Positions 23,469 through 30,907 of a stretch of DNA of 34,874 nucleotides are shown piece after piece (position 1 is the first letter of the stretch; every line of letters starts with the position of its first letter). The notes beneath the pieces were generated by a model. The model made no database searches. It was not told the origin of the DNA and saw only the letters and a list, made by a program, of their open reading frames with translations. The position numbers and the translations under genes were made by a program. Origin of the DNA: an uncultured Clostridia bacterium (GTDB lineage Bacteria > Bacillota > Clostridia > Oscillospirales > Ruminococcaceae); NCBI GenBank assembly GCA_947628655.1, contig CANRAS010000022.1, positions 1 through 34,874 of the forward strand, in the 5' to 3' direction.

Positions 23469-24443
23469 ATGAATTACATTAAAATAGGCAACGTTTCTAT
23501 AGCGCAAACCGCCGCGCTTGCTCCAATGGCGGGTTCTGCTGATTACGCTTTCCGAACTATTGCCAAAGAGTTCGGCGCTTGTTATTGCGTTGGGGAAATG
23601 GCTAGCGCTAAAGGGCTTTGCTACTCCGACAGAAAGACTGCGGAACTTTTGACCGTCACCGATGGGGAGCGCCCTATGGCGGTTCAGCTTTTCGGCGCGG
23701 AGCCTGATTTTATGGCGCGTGCGGTGAAGATTGCCGAAGAATACAAGCCCGATATTATCGACATAAACGCGGGTTGCCCTATGCCGAAGATTACAGGAGG
23801 GGGCGCTGGGAGCGCGCTGATGAAAACGCCCGCGCTTTTCGGGGAGTTGGTGAAATCCGCCGTGCAGTCGGCGAGCGTTCCCGTTACCGTGAAAATCCGC
23901 GCGGGTTGGAGCGCCGACAGCATAAACGCCGTGGAAATAGCAAAAATCGCCGAGGAAAACGGCGCGGCGGCGGTTGCCGTGCATGGGCGAACGCGCGAAC
24001 AGCTATATTCGGGCAAGGCAGACCGCGGGATTATCAAAGCCGTAAAACAAGCCGTGAAAATCCCCGTTATCGGAAACGGCGATGTTTCTTCAGCCGAGGA
24101 CTGCGCAGAGATGTACGAGCAGACGGGGTGCGACCTTGTGATGATAGGGCGCGGGAGTTACGGCAGACCGTGGCTTTTCGGACAGATTGCCGATTACCTA
24201 AACGGAAGACAGCCCCGCCGAGAACCTGATTTAGACGAAAAACTCTCGATTATGCGAAAATATATCGCGCTTTTGGTTAAAGACAAGGGCGAGTTTATCG
24301 GAATGAAAGAGGCAAGACGGCAGGCGGCGTGGTACATAAAGGGCATTAACAACGCGGCGGCTCTGCGCAATAAGTTTTCGGGGATAAACACGTTTGCGGA
24401 TTTGGAGGAAATAATTCGCGAAATTACGCGGAATGCAGATTAG
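23469..24443 (+). CDS. dus: tRNA-dihydrouridine synthase (DusB-like)
   Basis: This 324-residue FMN-dependent TIM-barrel enzyme reduces uridines in the tRNA D-loop using NADPH. It shows the family order: LAPMAGSADYAFRTIAKEFGA (FMN/tRNA entry), QLFGAEP, DINAGCPMPKI with the catalytic Cys103, VPVTVKIRAGW, AVAVHGRTREQLYSGKAD, IPVIGNGDV and MIGRGSYGRPWLF. A C-terminal helical tRNA-binding domain follows from about residue 240. AAAGG lies 8 bases before the ATG. Probably co-transcribed with the DUF815 gene 54 bp downstream. Confidence 0.93.
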   Translation: MNYIKIGNVSIAQTAALAPMAGSADYAFRTIAKEFGACYCVGEMASAKGLCYSDRKTAELLTVTDGERPMAVQLFGAEPDFMARAVKIAEEYKPDIIDINAGCPMPKITGGGAGSALMKTPALFGELVKSAVQSASVPVTVKIRAGWSADSINAVEIAKIAEENGAAAVAVHGRTREQLYSGKADRGIIKAVKQAVKIPVIGNGDVSSAEDCAEMYEQTGCDLVMIGRGSYGRPWLFGQIADYLNGRQPRREPDLDEKLSIMRKYIALLVKDKGEFIGMKEARRQAAWYIKGINNAAALRNKFSGINTFADLEEIIREITRNAD

Positions 24444-24497
24444 AACACGTTTACATTTATGCAAACGTCAGATTATATCAGAAAGTGAGCGAATATA

Positions 24498-25679
24498 ATG
24501 CAGGAGTACAAAAACAAAATAGCGGGAATATGCTGTTTTAACGTCAAGGACGACCCCGTTTTAAACGGGTTTAAAATGCTGTTCGGGGGAAGTGCGGACG
24601 AAAGTTTCGAGGGCTACTCGCGGATAGTCGGAACGGTGCTTAAAAGCGGGAAAACTTTAGCCGAGTATTTCCATGATATGTTAGTGTTCTCAAATTCGCC
24701 TATTGTCACCGAGTTTGTTTTCGGCGATGTTTCGCAGGATATGGCGGCTTTGCGGACGGAGGCTATAAGCTACGACCTTGAGGTTCTGCGTTCTATCTGC
24801 GAGGAAACGGCGGCGCAAATTCAAATTCGGCTGAATACTTACTATGATACGCTTGATTTCGGTAAACTTCCGCTTTACGACAACGGCGTTTTCGATTATA
24901 CTACGGCGTATTTTGTCGATTATTTTGCACAAAACGGGAGCGGTATGTTCGCTAAGTATAAGGCGTTCACCTACGACGGCGAACTTCACCCCGTAGAACA
25001 CCCCGATACTGTAAAGCTGTCCGACCTCAAAAACTACGAGGAACAGCGCAAGCAGGTAATAGACAATACCGTGTGCTTTCTGTCGGGCAGACCCGCGCAG
25101 AATGTTCTGCTTTACGGCGACAGGGGAACGGGCAAGTCCTCGACCGTAAAGGCGGTTATGAACGAATCAAGACAGCTTAGAATGGTGGAAGTTGCTAAAA
25201 ATGACATCGCACTCCTGCCGAAACTCTTTGAACTATTGCGCGAAGTGCCATTGCACTTTATCATACTTATAGACGATTTATCATTCGCCGAAAACGACGA
25301 GCGGTTCAGCATACTGAAAGCCGTCCTTGAGGGTTCGCTTGCCGCGAAACCCGATAATATCCTGATTTACGCGACAACAAACCGCAGGAAGATAATCCGC
25401 GAAACGATTGCGGAACGCGAAATATCGGGCGGCGACGCCATCGACGAAAGTATGTCGCTGTCGGACAGGTTCGGCTTGTTTATCACGTTCACAAAGCCGG
25501 ATAAGAGCGTTTATCTAGATATAGTCAAGAAGTTAGTCGATGACAGGGGCATAGACGCTGACGAAGAAGAACTCTTCGCGGTGGCGGAGCGTTTCGCGCT
25601 GAAAAGAGGAGGACGTTCGCCGAGGACGGCGAAACAGTTCGTGGAGTGGATTGACGCAAAAATAGCTCTGGGCTTGTAG
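24498..25679 (+). CDS. DUF815-family AAA+-like ATPase
   Basis: This 393-residue protein has a poorly conserved helical N-terminal half, then a P-loop ATPase domain with Walker A LLYGDRGTGKSST (about 204-216), Walker B HFIILIDDLSF (about 254-264), sensor segment ILIYATTNRRKIIRE and sensor-2 region GGRSPRTAKQFVEW near the C-terminus. This is the DUF815 pattern of Firmicute ATPases whose role is not established. It follows dusB on the same strand. No transmembrane segment or nuclease domain is seen. Confidence 0.85.
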   Translation: MQEYKNKIAGICCFNVKDDPVLNGFKMLFGGSADESFEGYSRIVGTVLKSGKTLAEYFHDMLVFSNSPIVTEFVFGDVSQDMAALRTEAISYDLEVLRSICEETAAQIQIRLNTYYDTLDFGKLPLYDNGVFDYTTAYFVDYFAQNGSGMFAKYKAFTYDGELHPVEHPDTVKLSDLKNYEEQRKQVIDNTVCFLSGRPAQNVLLYGDRGTGKSSTVKAVMNESRQLRMVEVAKNDIALLPKLFELLREVPLHFIILIDDLSFAENDERFSILKAVLEGSLAAKPDNILIYATTNRRKIIRETIAEREISGGDAIDESMSLSDRFGLFITFTKPDKSVYLDIVKKLVDDRGIDADEEELFAVAERFALKRGGRSPRTAKQFVEWIDAKIALGL

Positions 25680-25830
25680 TTATATAGAGATATTGAGATT
25701 AGTAGTTAGTAGCTAGTTTATAGTGTGCGCCCTGCGGGCGCGGATTAGATTGTCTGCGGGTCATTACTCACCTGCGCCGACCGCGCGGGGTGTGGCTTTG
25801 AAATAATAGATAACAATATTATTGGGGGAA
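25680..25830. repeat. Repeat block between the DUF815 gene and the lipoprotein gene
   Basis: A TAGTAGTTAGTAGCTAG string, a GCGCCC/GGGCGC tip hairpin (about 25726-25741) and GGATTAGATTGTCTGCGGGTCATTAC are present, then a short AT-rich leader. Confidence 0.65.
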
Positions 25831-25835
25831 ATTGT

Positions 25836-26735
25836 ATGAACAAGATTTTGAAATCAGTTTTGTATTTAGTGGCAATTATGATTTTGCTTTCGGGGTGTTC
25901 TAAGAATGGGAGTTCCGCGCCGAGTGAGATAACGGTATCGGGCGGGGAAGTGTCGTCTGATACGTCGGCATTGCCGTTTCCCGCGAACGCCTGCGGGGTA
26001 AGGCTCGAAAAGGCGGTAGGCAAGGCGGTAAGCCTTTCTCCCGCCGCGACGGAGATAATCTGCGAGTTGGGATATAAGGACGTGCTTGTCGGAATAAGCG
26101 ACTACTGCGATTATCCGACAGATATAACCGCCCGCAAGGTCGGCAGTGCGGAAAACCCCGATATAGACGGAATAATCGAACTCGCGCCCGACGCGGTGTT
26201 TACATTATCTCCGCTGTCGGAGCGGGAAACGTATTCCCTCGAACAGGCGGGCATTGCGGTGCTGACGGCAAATTCCCCGAAAAATCTCGAAGAATATTCG
26301 GCTTTATATAAAGAAATAGCGACGGCGTTTGTCGGCAGGGAAACCACGGGCGATGAAAAAGGAACGGAAAAAGCCGTAAGTATCGGCGCGGACGCGCGTT
26401 CCAAACTCGAAAAATCCGCGAAAGACATAAGCGTCGGCGGGTTTATCTACGTTACGGGCAAACTCACTTTAGCGGGCAAAAACACGTTTGAAAGCGCGGT
26501 ACTCTCCCTTGCGGGAGAAAATCTCTGCACGGGCGAGGGCTACGTTTCGGCAGACCAAACAAGCGCAGTTCCAGATGTAATAATCGCGGACAATGCGCTT
26601 TCAGAGGAAGATTTACTGAACGATGAAACGCTTGCGAATTATATCTACAACGGCGCGGAAGTTAAGTACGTTCAATCCTCAGCGTTTGAAAGACCCACGG
26701 GGCGAACCGCGGGGGTATTTAGTGAACTTATCTGA
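25836..26735 (+). CDS. BtuF/FhuD-like substrate-binding lipoprotein
   Basis: This 299-residue protein has a lipoprotein signal with lipobox LSGC (Cys21). A class III (helical-backbone) binding-protein fold follows: AVSLSPAATEIICELGYKDVLVGISDYCDYP, KVGSAENPDIDGIIELAPDAVF, then the long linking helix and a second lobe with GGFIYVTGKLTLAGKNTFESAVLSLAGE. These proteins bring cobalamin, heme or ferric siderophores to an ABC importer. No permease or ATPase gene is adjacent in this window, so it is an orphan here or works with a distant importer. The ligand cannot be read from the sequence. GGGGG lies about 8 bases before the ATG. Confidence 0.82.
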   Translation: MNKILKSVLYLVAIMILLSGCSKNGSSAPSEITVSGGEVSSDTSALPFPANACGVRLEKAVGKAVSLSPAATEIICELGYKDVLVGISDYCDYPTDITARKVGSAENPDIDGIIELAPDAVFTLSPLSERETYSLEQAGIAVLTANSPKNLEEYSALYKEIATAFVGRETTGDEKGTEKAVSIGADARSKLEKSAKDISVGGFIYVTGKLTLAGKNTFESAVLSLAGENLCTGEGYVSADQTSAVPDVIIADNALSEEDLLNDETLANYIYNGAEVKYVQSSAFERPTGRTAGVFSELI

Positions 26736-26754
26736 TGTTGGGTAGTGCGGGCGC

Positions 26755-26985
26755 GGTTTATAGTTAAGAGTGCTGAGTGAATAGTATAATGTGCGCCCTG
26801 CGGGCGCGGATTAGATTGTCTTTGGGTTAATACGCCCCGCCGACGGCGGGGCGTATTGTATTCACTAGATAATCAACGTATTGACTTAAAGACAATCTAA
26901 ATTGTGCGCGGAGCGCACACAAAAACTAACTACTAACTACTATTCTCTAGCTACTGCGCCCCGCGCTCGCCTACCTCTTACTTCT
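26755..26985. repeat. Symmetric repeat element between convergent genes
   Basis: Two 22-bp near-inverted repeats (26813-26834 and 26877-26898, matching except for about three positions) hold the AGATTGTCT/AGACAATCT cores. Tip hairpins of different sequence lie outside them (GCGCCC/GGGCGC at about 26793-26807; GTGCGC/GCGCAC at about 26904-26918), and a CGCCCCGCC/GGCGGGGCG hairpin sits in the middle (about 26833-26853). It is a short version of the element without a cloverleaf. An ACTATTCTCTAGCTACTGCG string follows. The central hairpin could terminate both flanking genes. Confidence 0.72.
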
Positions 26986-26988
26986 ACC

Positions 26989-27723
26989 TCACATAGGGGT
27001 AATTACATAATCGTTATTTCGCCAATAATCGATAACTTGCCCTAAAATTTCCGCGTTTGTTTTGGAAACCGCGTGCAATAAGCAGACTTCTCCGGGGTGG
27101 GTCTTTGACGTTATCTTTTCAAATGCCGCGTCGGGGGCGGTTTGCGCGTTTACGTCCCAGTCGTAATAGGCGAAACTCCACAATACCGTCGTGTAGCCGA
27201 GGTCTTTCGCAATGTTCAGCACACGTTCGGAAAACTCCCCTTTGGGCGGGCGCATAACGTACATATCATAGCCGAAGTTCTGTTTTATATATTCGTGAAG
27301 TTCGGAAAGCTCCGCGCGGATTTCATCATCGGAAAGTTCAGGGAGCGACGGGTGCGACATCGTGTGGTTGCCGACCGTGTGACCCTCGTTTATCATACGC
27401 TCAATAAGCGCGGGATTGTCCTTTGCGTAATCGTAGGTTACAAAGAAAACCGCGCGGACGTTCTTTTCTTTCAGAACGTCAAGTATCTTTTCGGTGTAGC
27501 CGTTTTCGTAGCCCTCGTCAAACGTGAGCCAAACACGCTTGTGTTCGCTGTCGCCGACGAAAAGACCGCCTAAATCCCCATATTTGCTTTCGGCGTTTAC
27601 CGCGTCAAGCGGTCTGCCGAAACTGTCCGCCGACGCGCCCAAGCCCCACGCCGTTTTTGTATCGCCGTTTGCTGAAAGCGCTATTGTCAAAGCCGTAAGC
27701 GCGGCGCAAATTACAGTATTCAT
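26989..27723 (-). CDS. pdaA: Delta-lactam-biosynthetic polysaccharide deacetylase (PdaA-like)
   Basis: This 244-residue CE4 deacetylase has a signal peptide (about 1-19). Catalytic motifs are WLTFDEGYENGYT (motif 1; E in place of the second D of TFDDG, with the YENG typical of PdaA), GNHTMSHPSLPEL (motif 2, zinc histidines), MRPPKGEFSERVL (motif 3) and the late LLHAVSKTNAEIL (motif 5). PdaA deacetylates muramic acid so that the delta-lactam of spore cortex peptidoglycan can form, which is needed for germination. This is independent support, with spoIIIAH, for an endospore former. AAGGAA precedes the ATG at 27723. A forespore sigma-G promoter would be expected; none was convincingly identified. 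Confidence 0.9.
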   Translation of the reverse strand: MNTVICAALTALTIALSANGDTKTAWGLGASADSFGRPLDAVNAESKYGDLGGLFVGDSEHKRVWLTFDEGYENGYTEKILDVLKEKNVRAVFFVTYDYAKDNPALIERMINEGHTVGNHTMSHPSLPELSDDEIRAELSELHEYIKQNFGYDMYVMRPPKGEFSERVLNIAKDLGYTTVLWSFAYYDWDVNAQTAPDAAFEKITSKTHPGEVCLLHAVSKTNAEILGQVIDYWRNNDYVITPM

Positions 27724-28096
27724 ATATTATTCCTTTCTGAAGTTCAACTTTTTGTTAATATTATCTCTTAGTGTAACTTAAATATTAAAGTAAAATTGTG
27801 TAAAACTCCTGCCGACATCGGAAATTCACAAAAGAACTGTGTTGTGTGAAACAACGGCTTTATATGGGATTAAACAGCAGTTTTCAGCCGATTGTTTTTC
27901 GGTAATATAAATAATTTCATCGGCGATTACAAATTTTGTTGAAAATATTTGTAGATTATCACCAAATAAGTTTGTCGCAAATGTGGCTTGAATATCATAG
28001 AAAAATATGATAAAATGATATATAGCGAGTTGTTTTGACGCATTCAGTCACGGCGTTGAAAAGTTTGCTTTCAGTAACTAATAAGGAGCTGCTGAT
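27724..28096. other. Divergent AT-rich intergenic region between pdaA and the DHH gene
   Basis: This region is free of the repeat vocabulary found elsewhere. It holds the rightward promoter at 27988-28016 and must hold the leftward pdaA promoter. A TAATAAGGAGCTGCTGAT ribosome site lies before 28097. No small gene was seen. Confidence 0.6.
27988..28016 (+). promoter_or_regulatory. Promoter of the DHH phosphoesterase gene
   Basis: TTGAAT (27988-27993) and TAAAAT (28011-28016) are separated by 17 bp. Confidence 0.55.
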
Positions 28097-29089
28097 ATGG
28101 CAGAGAACATTCATAATCTGGTAGATCTTGTGCGCGGTCACCGCGTGTTCATACAAACGCATAATTTCCCCGACCAGGACGCTATTGCAAGCGCGTTTGG
28201 ACTGCAATACCTGTTACAACAGTTCGGCGTTCCGTCTACGATTTGTCACCACGGACCCGTGGAACGCGCCGTCACCGCGAATATGGTGTCGGAACTCGGC
28301 ATTGAAATGCTCTCCGACGAAAACGACAGCGCGAATACGCCGATGTGCAAGAACGACTACATTATCACGGTGGATTCCCAAAAGGGGAGCGGGAACATTG
28401 ACGACCTTATCGGGTGCGAAGTCGCGTGTATTGACCACCACCCGACGTTTGTCGAAGTGGACGATTATAAGTACAAGGACGTGCGCATTGTCGGGAGCTG
28501 TTCGACGATTATCGCGGATTACTACCGCGAATGCGGCGTTGAGATGTCCGAGGGCGTTGCGACGGCGCTGTTATACGGCTTGAAGTGCGATACGAGAAAC
28601 TTCACGCGCGGCGTAACGCGGCTTGACGTGGAGATGTACAACTACCTGTTCCCGAAGAGCAATAATCAGCTGATACGCAGGTATCAGGCGGCGGAGATAG
28701 AATACAGCGAACTGAACGCATTTTCGGACAGTTTGCGCAATATTGAGATATATGACGAGGTAGGGTTTGCGTTTTTGGATTTCCCGTGCAAGGAGGGGTT
28801 TATAGCTACCGTTTCGGACTTTATACTCGATATAGATTTAGTGAAATTCGTTGTGGTTTACACAAGGCGACCGCACGGGTTTAAGTTTTCCGTCAGAAGT
28901 GAACTTGACGAGTTTGACGCGGGCGCGATAGTTTCCGAGGCGCTGAAAGACGTCGGATTGGGCGGCGGTCACAAGGCAATGGCAGGCGGTTTTGCCGAGG
29001 AGGAAAAAGTCCTCGAAAAGAGCATTGACTTTAAGCAGGTGATACAGAACCTGTTTTTGGACGCTATCAGCAAGAAGAAAGCAAAGTAA
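28097..29089 (+). CDS. DHH/DHHA1 phosphoesterase (NrnA-like)
   Basis: This 330-residue protein has metal-binding motifs in DHH order: THNFPDQDAIASA (Asp26, Asp28), TVDSQ (about 91-95), CIDHHPT (DHH at 113-115) and LLYGLKCDTRNF. The C-terminal DHHA1 domain ends in GLGGGHKAMAGGF, the substrate-binding glycine loop. NrnA-type enzymes degrade nanoRNAs and pAp, and related ones hydrolyse c-di-AMP or pApA. Because cdaA lies in the same window, a role in c-di-AMP breakdown is possible but not indicated by gene linkage. AAGGAG precedes the ATG. Confidence 0.88.
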   Translation: MAENIHNLVDLVRGHRVFIQTHNFPDQDAIASAFGLQYLLQQFGVPSTICHHGPVERAVTANMVSELGIEMLSDENDSANTPMCKNDYIITVDSQKGSGNIDDLIGCEVACIDHHPTFVEVDDYKYKDVRIVGSCSTIIADYYRECGVEMSEGVATALLYGLKCDTRNFTRGVTRLDVEMYNYLFPKSNNQLIRRYQAAEIEYSELNAFSDSLRNIEIYDEVGFAFLDFPCKEGFIATVSDFILDIDLVKFVVVYTRRPHGFKFSVRSELDEFDAGAIVSEALKDVGLGGGHKAMAGGFAEEEKVLEKSIDFKQVIQNLFLDAISKKKAK

Positions 29090-29114
29090 AAGCGCGATTG
29101 CACTTTCAGAGGGG

Positions 29115-29290
29115 AGAGTTATTAGAGAATAGTTGCTGGTTATTAGTTAATGTGCCCGCCTTCGGCGGGTATATTAAGGTTATCTTTGAGTTATTACGCC
29201 CCGCCGACGGCGGGGCGGTTTGACTCGCAGACAATCTTTCCGCGCCCGCAAGGGCGCAACTTTATTCATACTATGCACTGTAAACTGATT
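29115..29290. repeat. Repeat block between the DHH and GNAT genes
   Basis: TTAGAGAATAGTTGCTGG, a CCCGCC/GGCGGG tip hairpin (about 29155-29170), a CGCCCCGCC/GGCGGGGCG hairpin (about 29198-29216), GCAGACAATCTTTCC and a GCGCCC/GGGCGC tip hairpin lead into an ACTATGCACTGTAAACTG string. The last 50 bases match 5447-5500 closely. Confidence 0.72.
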
Positions 29291-29301
29291 AGGAGGCAGA
29301 A

Positions 29302-29748
29302 ATGGAAAAAATCAGACAGGCACTGCCTGTAGATGTTTCTCGTATCGCGGAGATTATCATTACAAATTATCGCATAAACTTCTATCCTTTCTTTCAGAAT
29401 GATGTATATTATTATAAAGAATTAAATGTTTTGGATATGGCTTTGGAATATTCAAAAGGCGAAAAAACGCTGAAAAACACATATGTATTTGATGACGGCG
29501 CGGTAAAAGGGATTTTGAGATTAAACGGTAACGAAATTGAAAAATTATTTGTTGAACCTAATTTTCAAAATCAAGGTATCGGAGCGGAACTTTTAAGATT
29601 TGCAGTTGATGTCAAAAAAGCAAAATTCCTTTGGGTTTTGGAGTATAATAAGCGGGCAATTGCTTTTTATGAACGAAACGGCTTTAAACTTGACGTGGAG
29701 AAAAAGATTGAAGATGAATGTGTTCCTTTGCTGAAAATGACCGTGTAA
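29302..29748 (+). CDS. GNAT-family N-acetyltransferase
   Basis: This 148-residue protein has the acetyl-CoA-binding motif A, EKLFVEPNFQNQGIGAELLRFAV (about 88-110, with Q-x-x-G-I-G), and a C-terminal YNKRAIAFYERNGFK (motif B, about 118-132). GNAT enzymes acetylate amines of small molecules or proteins; the substrate is not predictable. AGGAGG lies about 6 bases before the ATG. The gene is visibly AT-richer than its neighbours and uses A/T-ending codons throughout, suggesting later acquisition. A terminator follows at 29772-29803. Confidence 0.88.
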   Translation: MEKIRQALPVDVSRIAEIIITNYRINFYPFFQNDVYYYKELNVLDMALEYSKGEKTLKNTYVFDDGAVKGILRLNGNEIEKLFVEPNFQNQGIGAELLRFAVDVKKAKFLWVLEYNKRAIAFYERNGFKLDVEKKIEDECVPLLKMTV

Positions 29749-29771
29749 ATGACAACGTAGTTAAGTAACAG

Positions 29772-29803
29772 CCCGCCTCACTTAAACGCGGTGAGCGGGT
29801 TTT
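29772..29803 (+). terminator. Terminator after the GNAT gene
   Basis: CCCGCCTCAC (29772-29781) and GTGAGCGGG (29791-29799) pair with one bulged base, followed by TTTT. Confidence 0.65.
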
Positions 29804-29825
29804 AAGTTCCCCGCCGTAAATCTGC

Positions 29826-29880
29826 TATAATTAAGGTGCTTATCACAAGATAAGCACCAATTTTTATTTACGGAGGGCAA
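29826..29880 (+). promoter_or_regulatory. -10 element and terminator-like leader hairpin before the recombinase
   Basis: A TATAAT at 29826-29831 has only weak -35 candidates. Five bases downstream a perfect 10-bp stem, GGTGCTTATC (29835-29844) with GATAAGCACC (29849-29858) around ACAA, is followed by AATTTTTATTTA. That is an intrinsic-terminator shape lying between promoter and start codon, or a palindromic operator. CGGAGGG (29871-29877) is the ribosome site. Confidence 0.5.
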
Positions 29881-29883
29881 ATT

Positions 29884-30723
29884 ATGCAGATACGAGAGAA
29901 CGACATAAGGAAATTCGAGCGTTATTTACGCGAGGAAGAGAAGTCCGAAATCACCATCAAGAAGTACGTCCGCGACGCGGAGAAGTTCCGCGAGTTTTGC
30001 GGGAAACGCGAACTTTCCAAAAATCTGGTGGTGGACTACAAAGTGTACTTAACAGAACGTTACAAGCCCGCAAGCGTTAATTCATTTCTTGCGGCGGCGA
30101 ACTGTTTTCTGGAATTTCTGAACGTCGGCGAGTTTAAAGTGAAACCTTTGAAACTCCAAAAACGGATGTTTTTATCCGTCGAAAAGGAACTGAAATTCAC
30201 CGAATACAAACGCCTGATTTCCAGAGCAGAAGTGGAAAACAAACAGCGCTTGAAACTTATTCTCGAAACGATAACGTCCACGGGAATACGCATTTCCGAA
30301 CTGAAATTCATCACGGTCAGCGCGGTAAGAAAAGGGTATGCCGAAGTGGATTGTAAAGGGAAATACAGGCTCGTATTCTTGCCGAAAACATTGTGCGAAG
30401 TTCTTAAAAGATACATAGCCGAGCAAAAAATAAAACGCGGCTCCGTTTTCGTTACACGAAACGGCAACCCCGTTGACCACGGCAATCTACTGCGCGAAAT
30501 GAAAAAACTCGCGGACGCGGCGAACGTAGACAAACGCAAAGTCTACCCGCATAACTTCCGTCACTTTTTCGCGAGAACGTTCTACTCAAAAACCAAGGAT
30601 TTATCGCGCCTTGCCGACATTTTGGGACACTCCAACGTGAACACCACAAAAATCTACACCGCCGAAAGCGGAAGTACGCATTTGCGGTTACTAAACAGTT
30701 TGGGATTGGTATTGACACGATAA
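29884..30723 (+). CDS. Tyrosine recombinase, probable invertase of the adjacent promoter switch
   Basis: This 279-residue XerC/D-like recombinase has an N-terminal SAM-like core-binding domain (about 5-85) and a C-terminal catalytic domain (about 100-265). All catalytic residues are present: Arg136 in STGIRISEL, a lysine in the beta hairpin CKGKYR (158-160), His223 and Arg226 in PHNFRHFFA, His249 in LGHSNVNTT and nucleophile Tyr258. Compact size, no phage genes nearby and the position next to an 18-bp inverted repeat pair argue for a promoter-inversion role rather than phage integration. Its last two codons and stop (30715-30723) lie inside the left inverted repeat. Because the repeats are perfect, inversion would leave the protein end unchanged. 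Confidence 0.9.
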   Translation: MQIRENDIRKFERYLREEEKSEITIKKYVRDAEKFREFCGKRELSKNLVVDYKVYLTERYKPASVNSFLAAANCFLEFLNVGEFKVKPLKLQKRMFLSVEKELKFTEYKRLISRAEVENKQRLKLILETITSTGIRISELKFITVSAVRKGYAEVDCKGKYRLVFLPKTLCEVLKRYIAEQKIKRGSVFVTRNGNPVDHGNLLREMKKLADAANVDKRKVYPHNFRHFFARTFYSKTKDLSRLADILGHSNVNTTKIYTAESGSTHLRLLNSLGLVLTR

Positions 30724-30732
30724 TCAGTATTA
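30715..30732 (+). repeat. Left inverted repeat of the putative promoter switch
   Basis: ACACGATAATCAGTATTA overlaps the end of the recombinase gene. It is the exact reverse complement of 30875-30892. Confidence 0.93.
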
Positions 30733-30874
30733 CGGTGTTATCGGTAACAAGGACAATCTGCTTTAAGATAAAAAATAATTCCAATTGTAAAAATGGGGTT
30801 GACAAAAATAAAAATATATGATATAATCTTAAAAGATGTGTAGTTATCGTGTTTTTGCGATTTTGCGCACAATA
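30733..30874 (+). promoter_or_regulatory. Putative invertible promoter segment
   Basis: The 142 bp between the two 18-bp inverted repeats contain a consensus promoter reading rightward. A 9-bp copy of the repeat end (TTATCGTGT) lies at 30844-30852, 40 bp before the same string in the right repeat, and a GTTA/TAAC palindrome with TTATCGG is at 30737-30748. These may be accessory recombinase-binding sites. In the orientation given the switch is ON for the downstream operon. Inversion itself is inferred from architecture. Confidence 0.8.
30799..30827 (+). promoter_or_regulatory. Consensus promoter inside the switch
   Basis: TTGACA (30799-30804) and TATAAT (30822-30827) with a 17-bp spacer make a perfect sigma-A promoter. 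Transcription should start near 30834, giving a leader of about 70 nt that crosses the right inverted repeat before ATG 30908. Confidence 0.88.
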
Positions 30875-30892
30875 TAATACTGATTATCGTGT
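30875..30892 (-). repeat. Right inverted repeat of the putative promoter switch
   Basis: TAATACTGATTATCGTGT is the perfect reverse complement of 30715-30732. It lies in the 5' leader of the next gene, ahead of GAGGG, so inversion would not disturb the ribosome site. Confidence 0.93.
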
Positions 30893-30907
30893 GAAAGAGG
30901 GCTGATT

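Noticed and set aside
25836-26735. Cobalamin-specific binding protein with an upstream riboswitch
   Set aside because: The 150 bases upstream are mostly repeat modules with no cobalamin riboswitch box recognised, and no ABC permease is adjacent, so the ligand was left open.
29884-30723. Phage or integrative-element integrase
   Set aside because: No excisionase, phage or conjugation genes and no tRNA attachment site lie nearby; the adjacent 18-bp inverted repeats around a promoter fit an invertase better.
30873-30878. A second TATAAT at the edge of the right inverted repeat as an alternative promoter
   Set aside because: No acceptable -35 lies 16-18 bp upstream, whereas the promoter at 30799-30827 is fully consensus.
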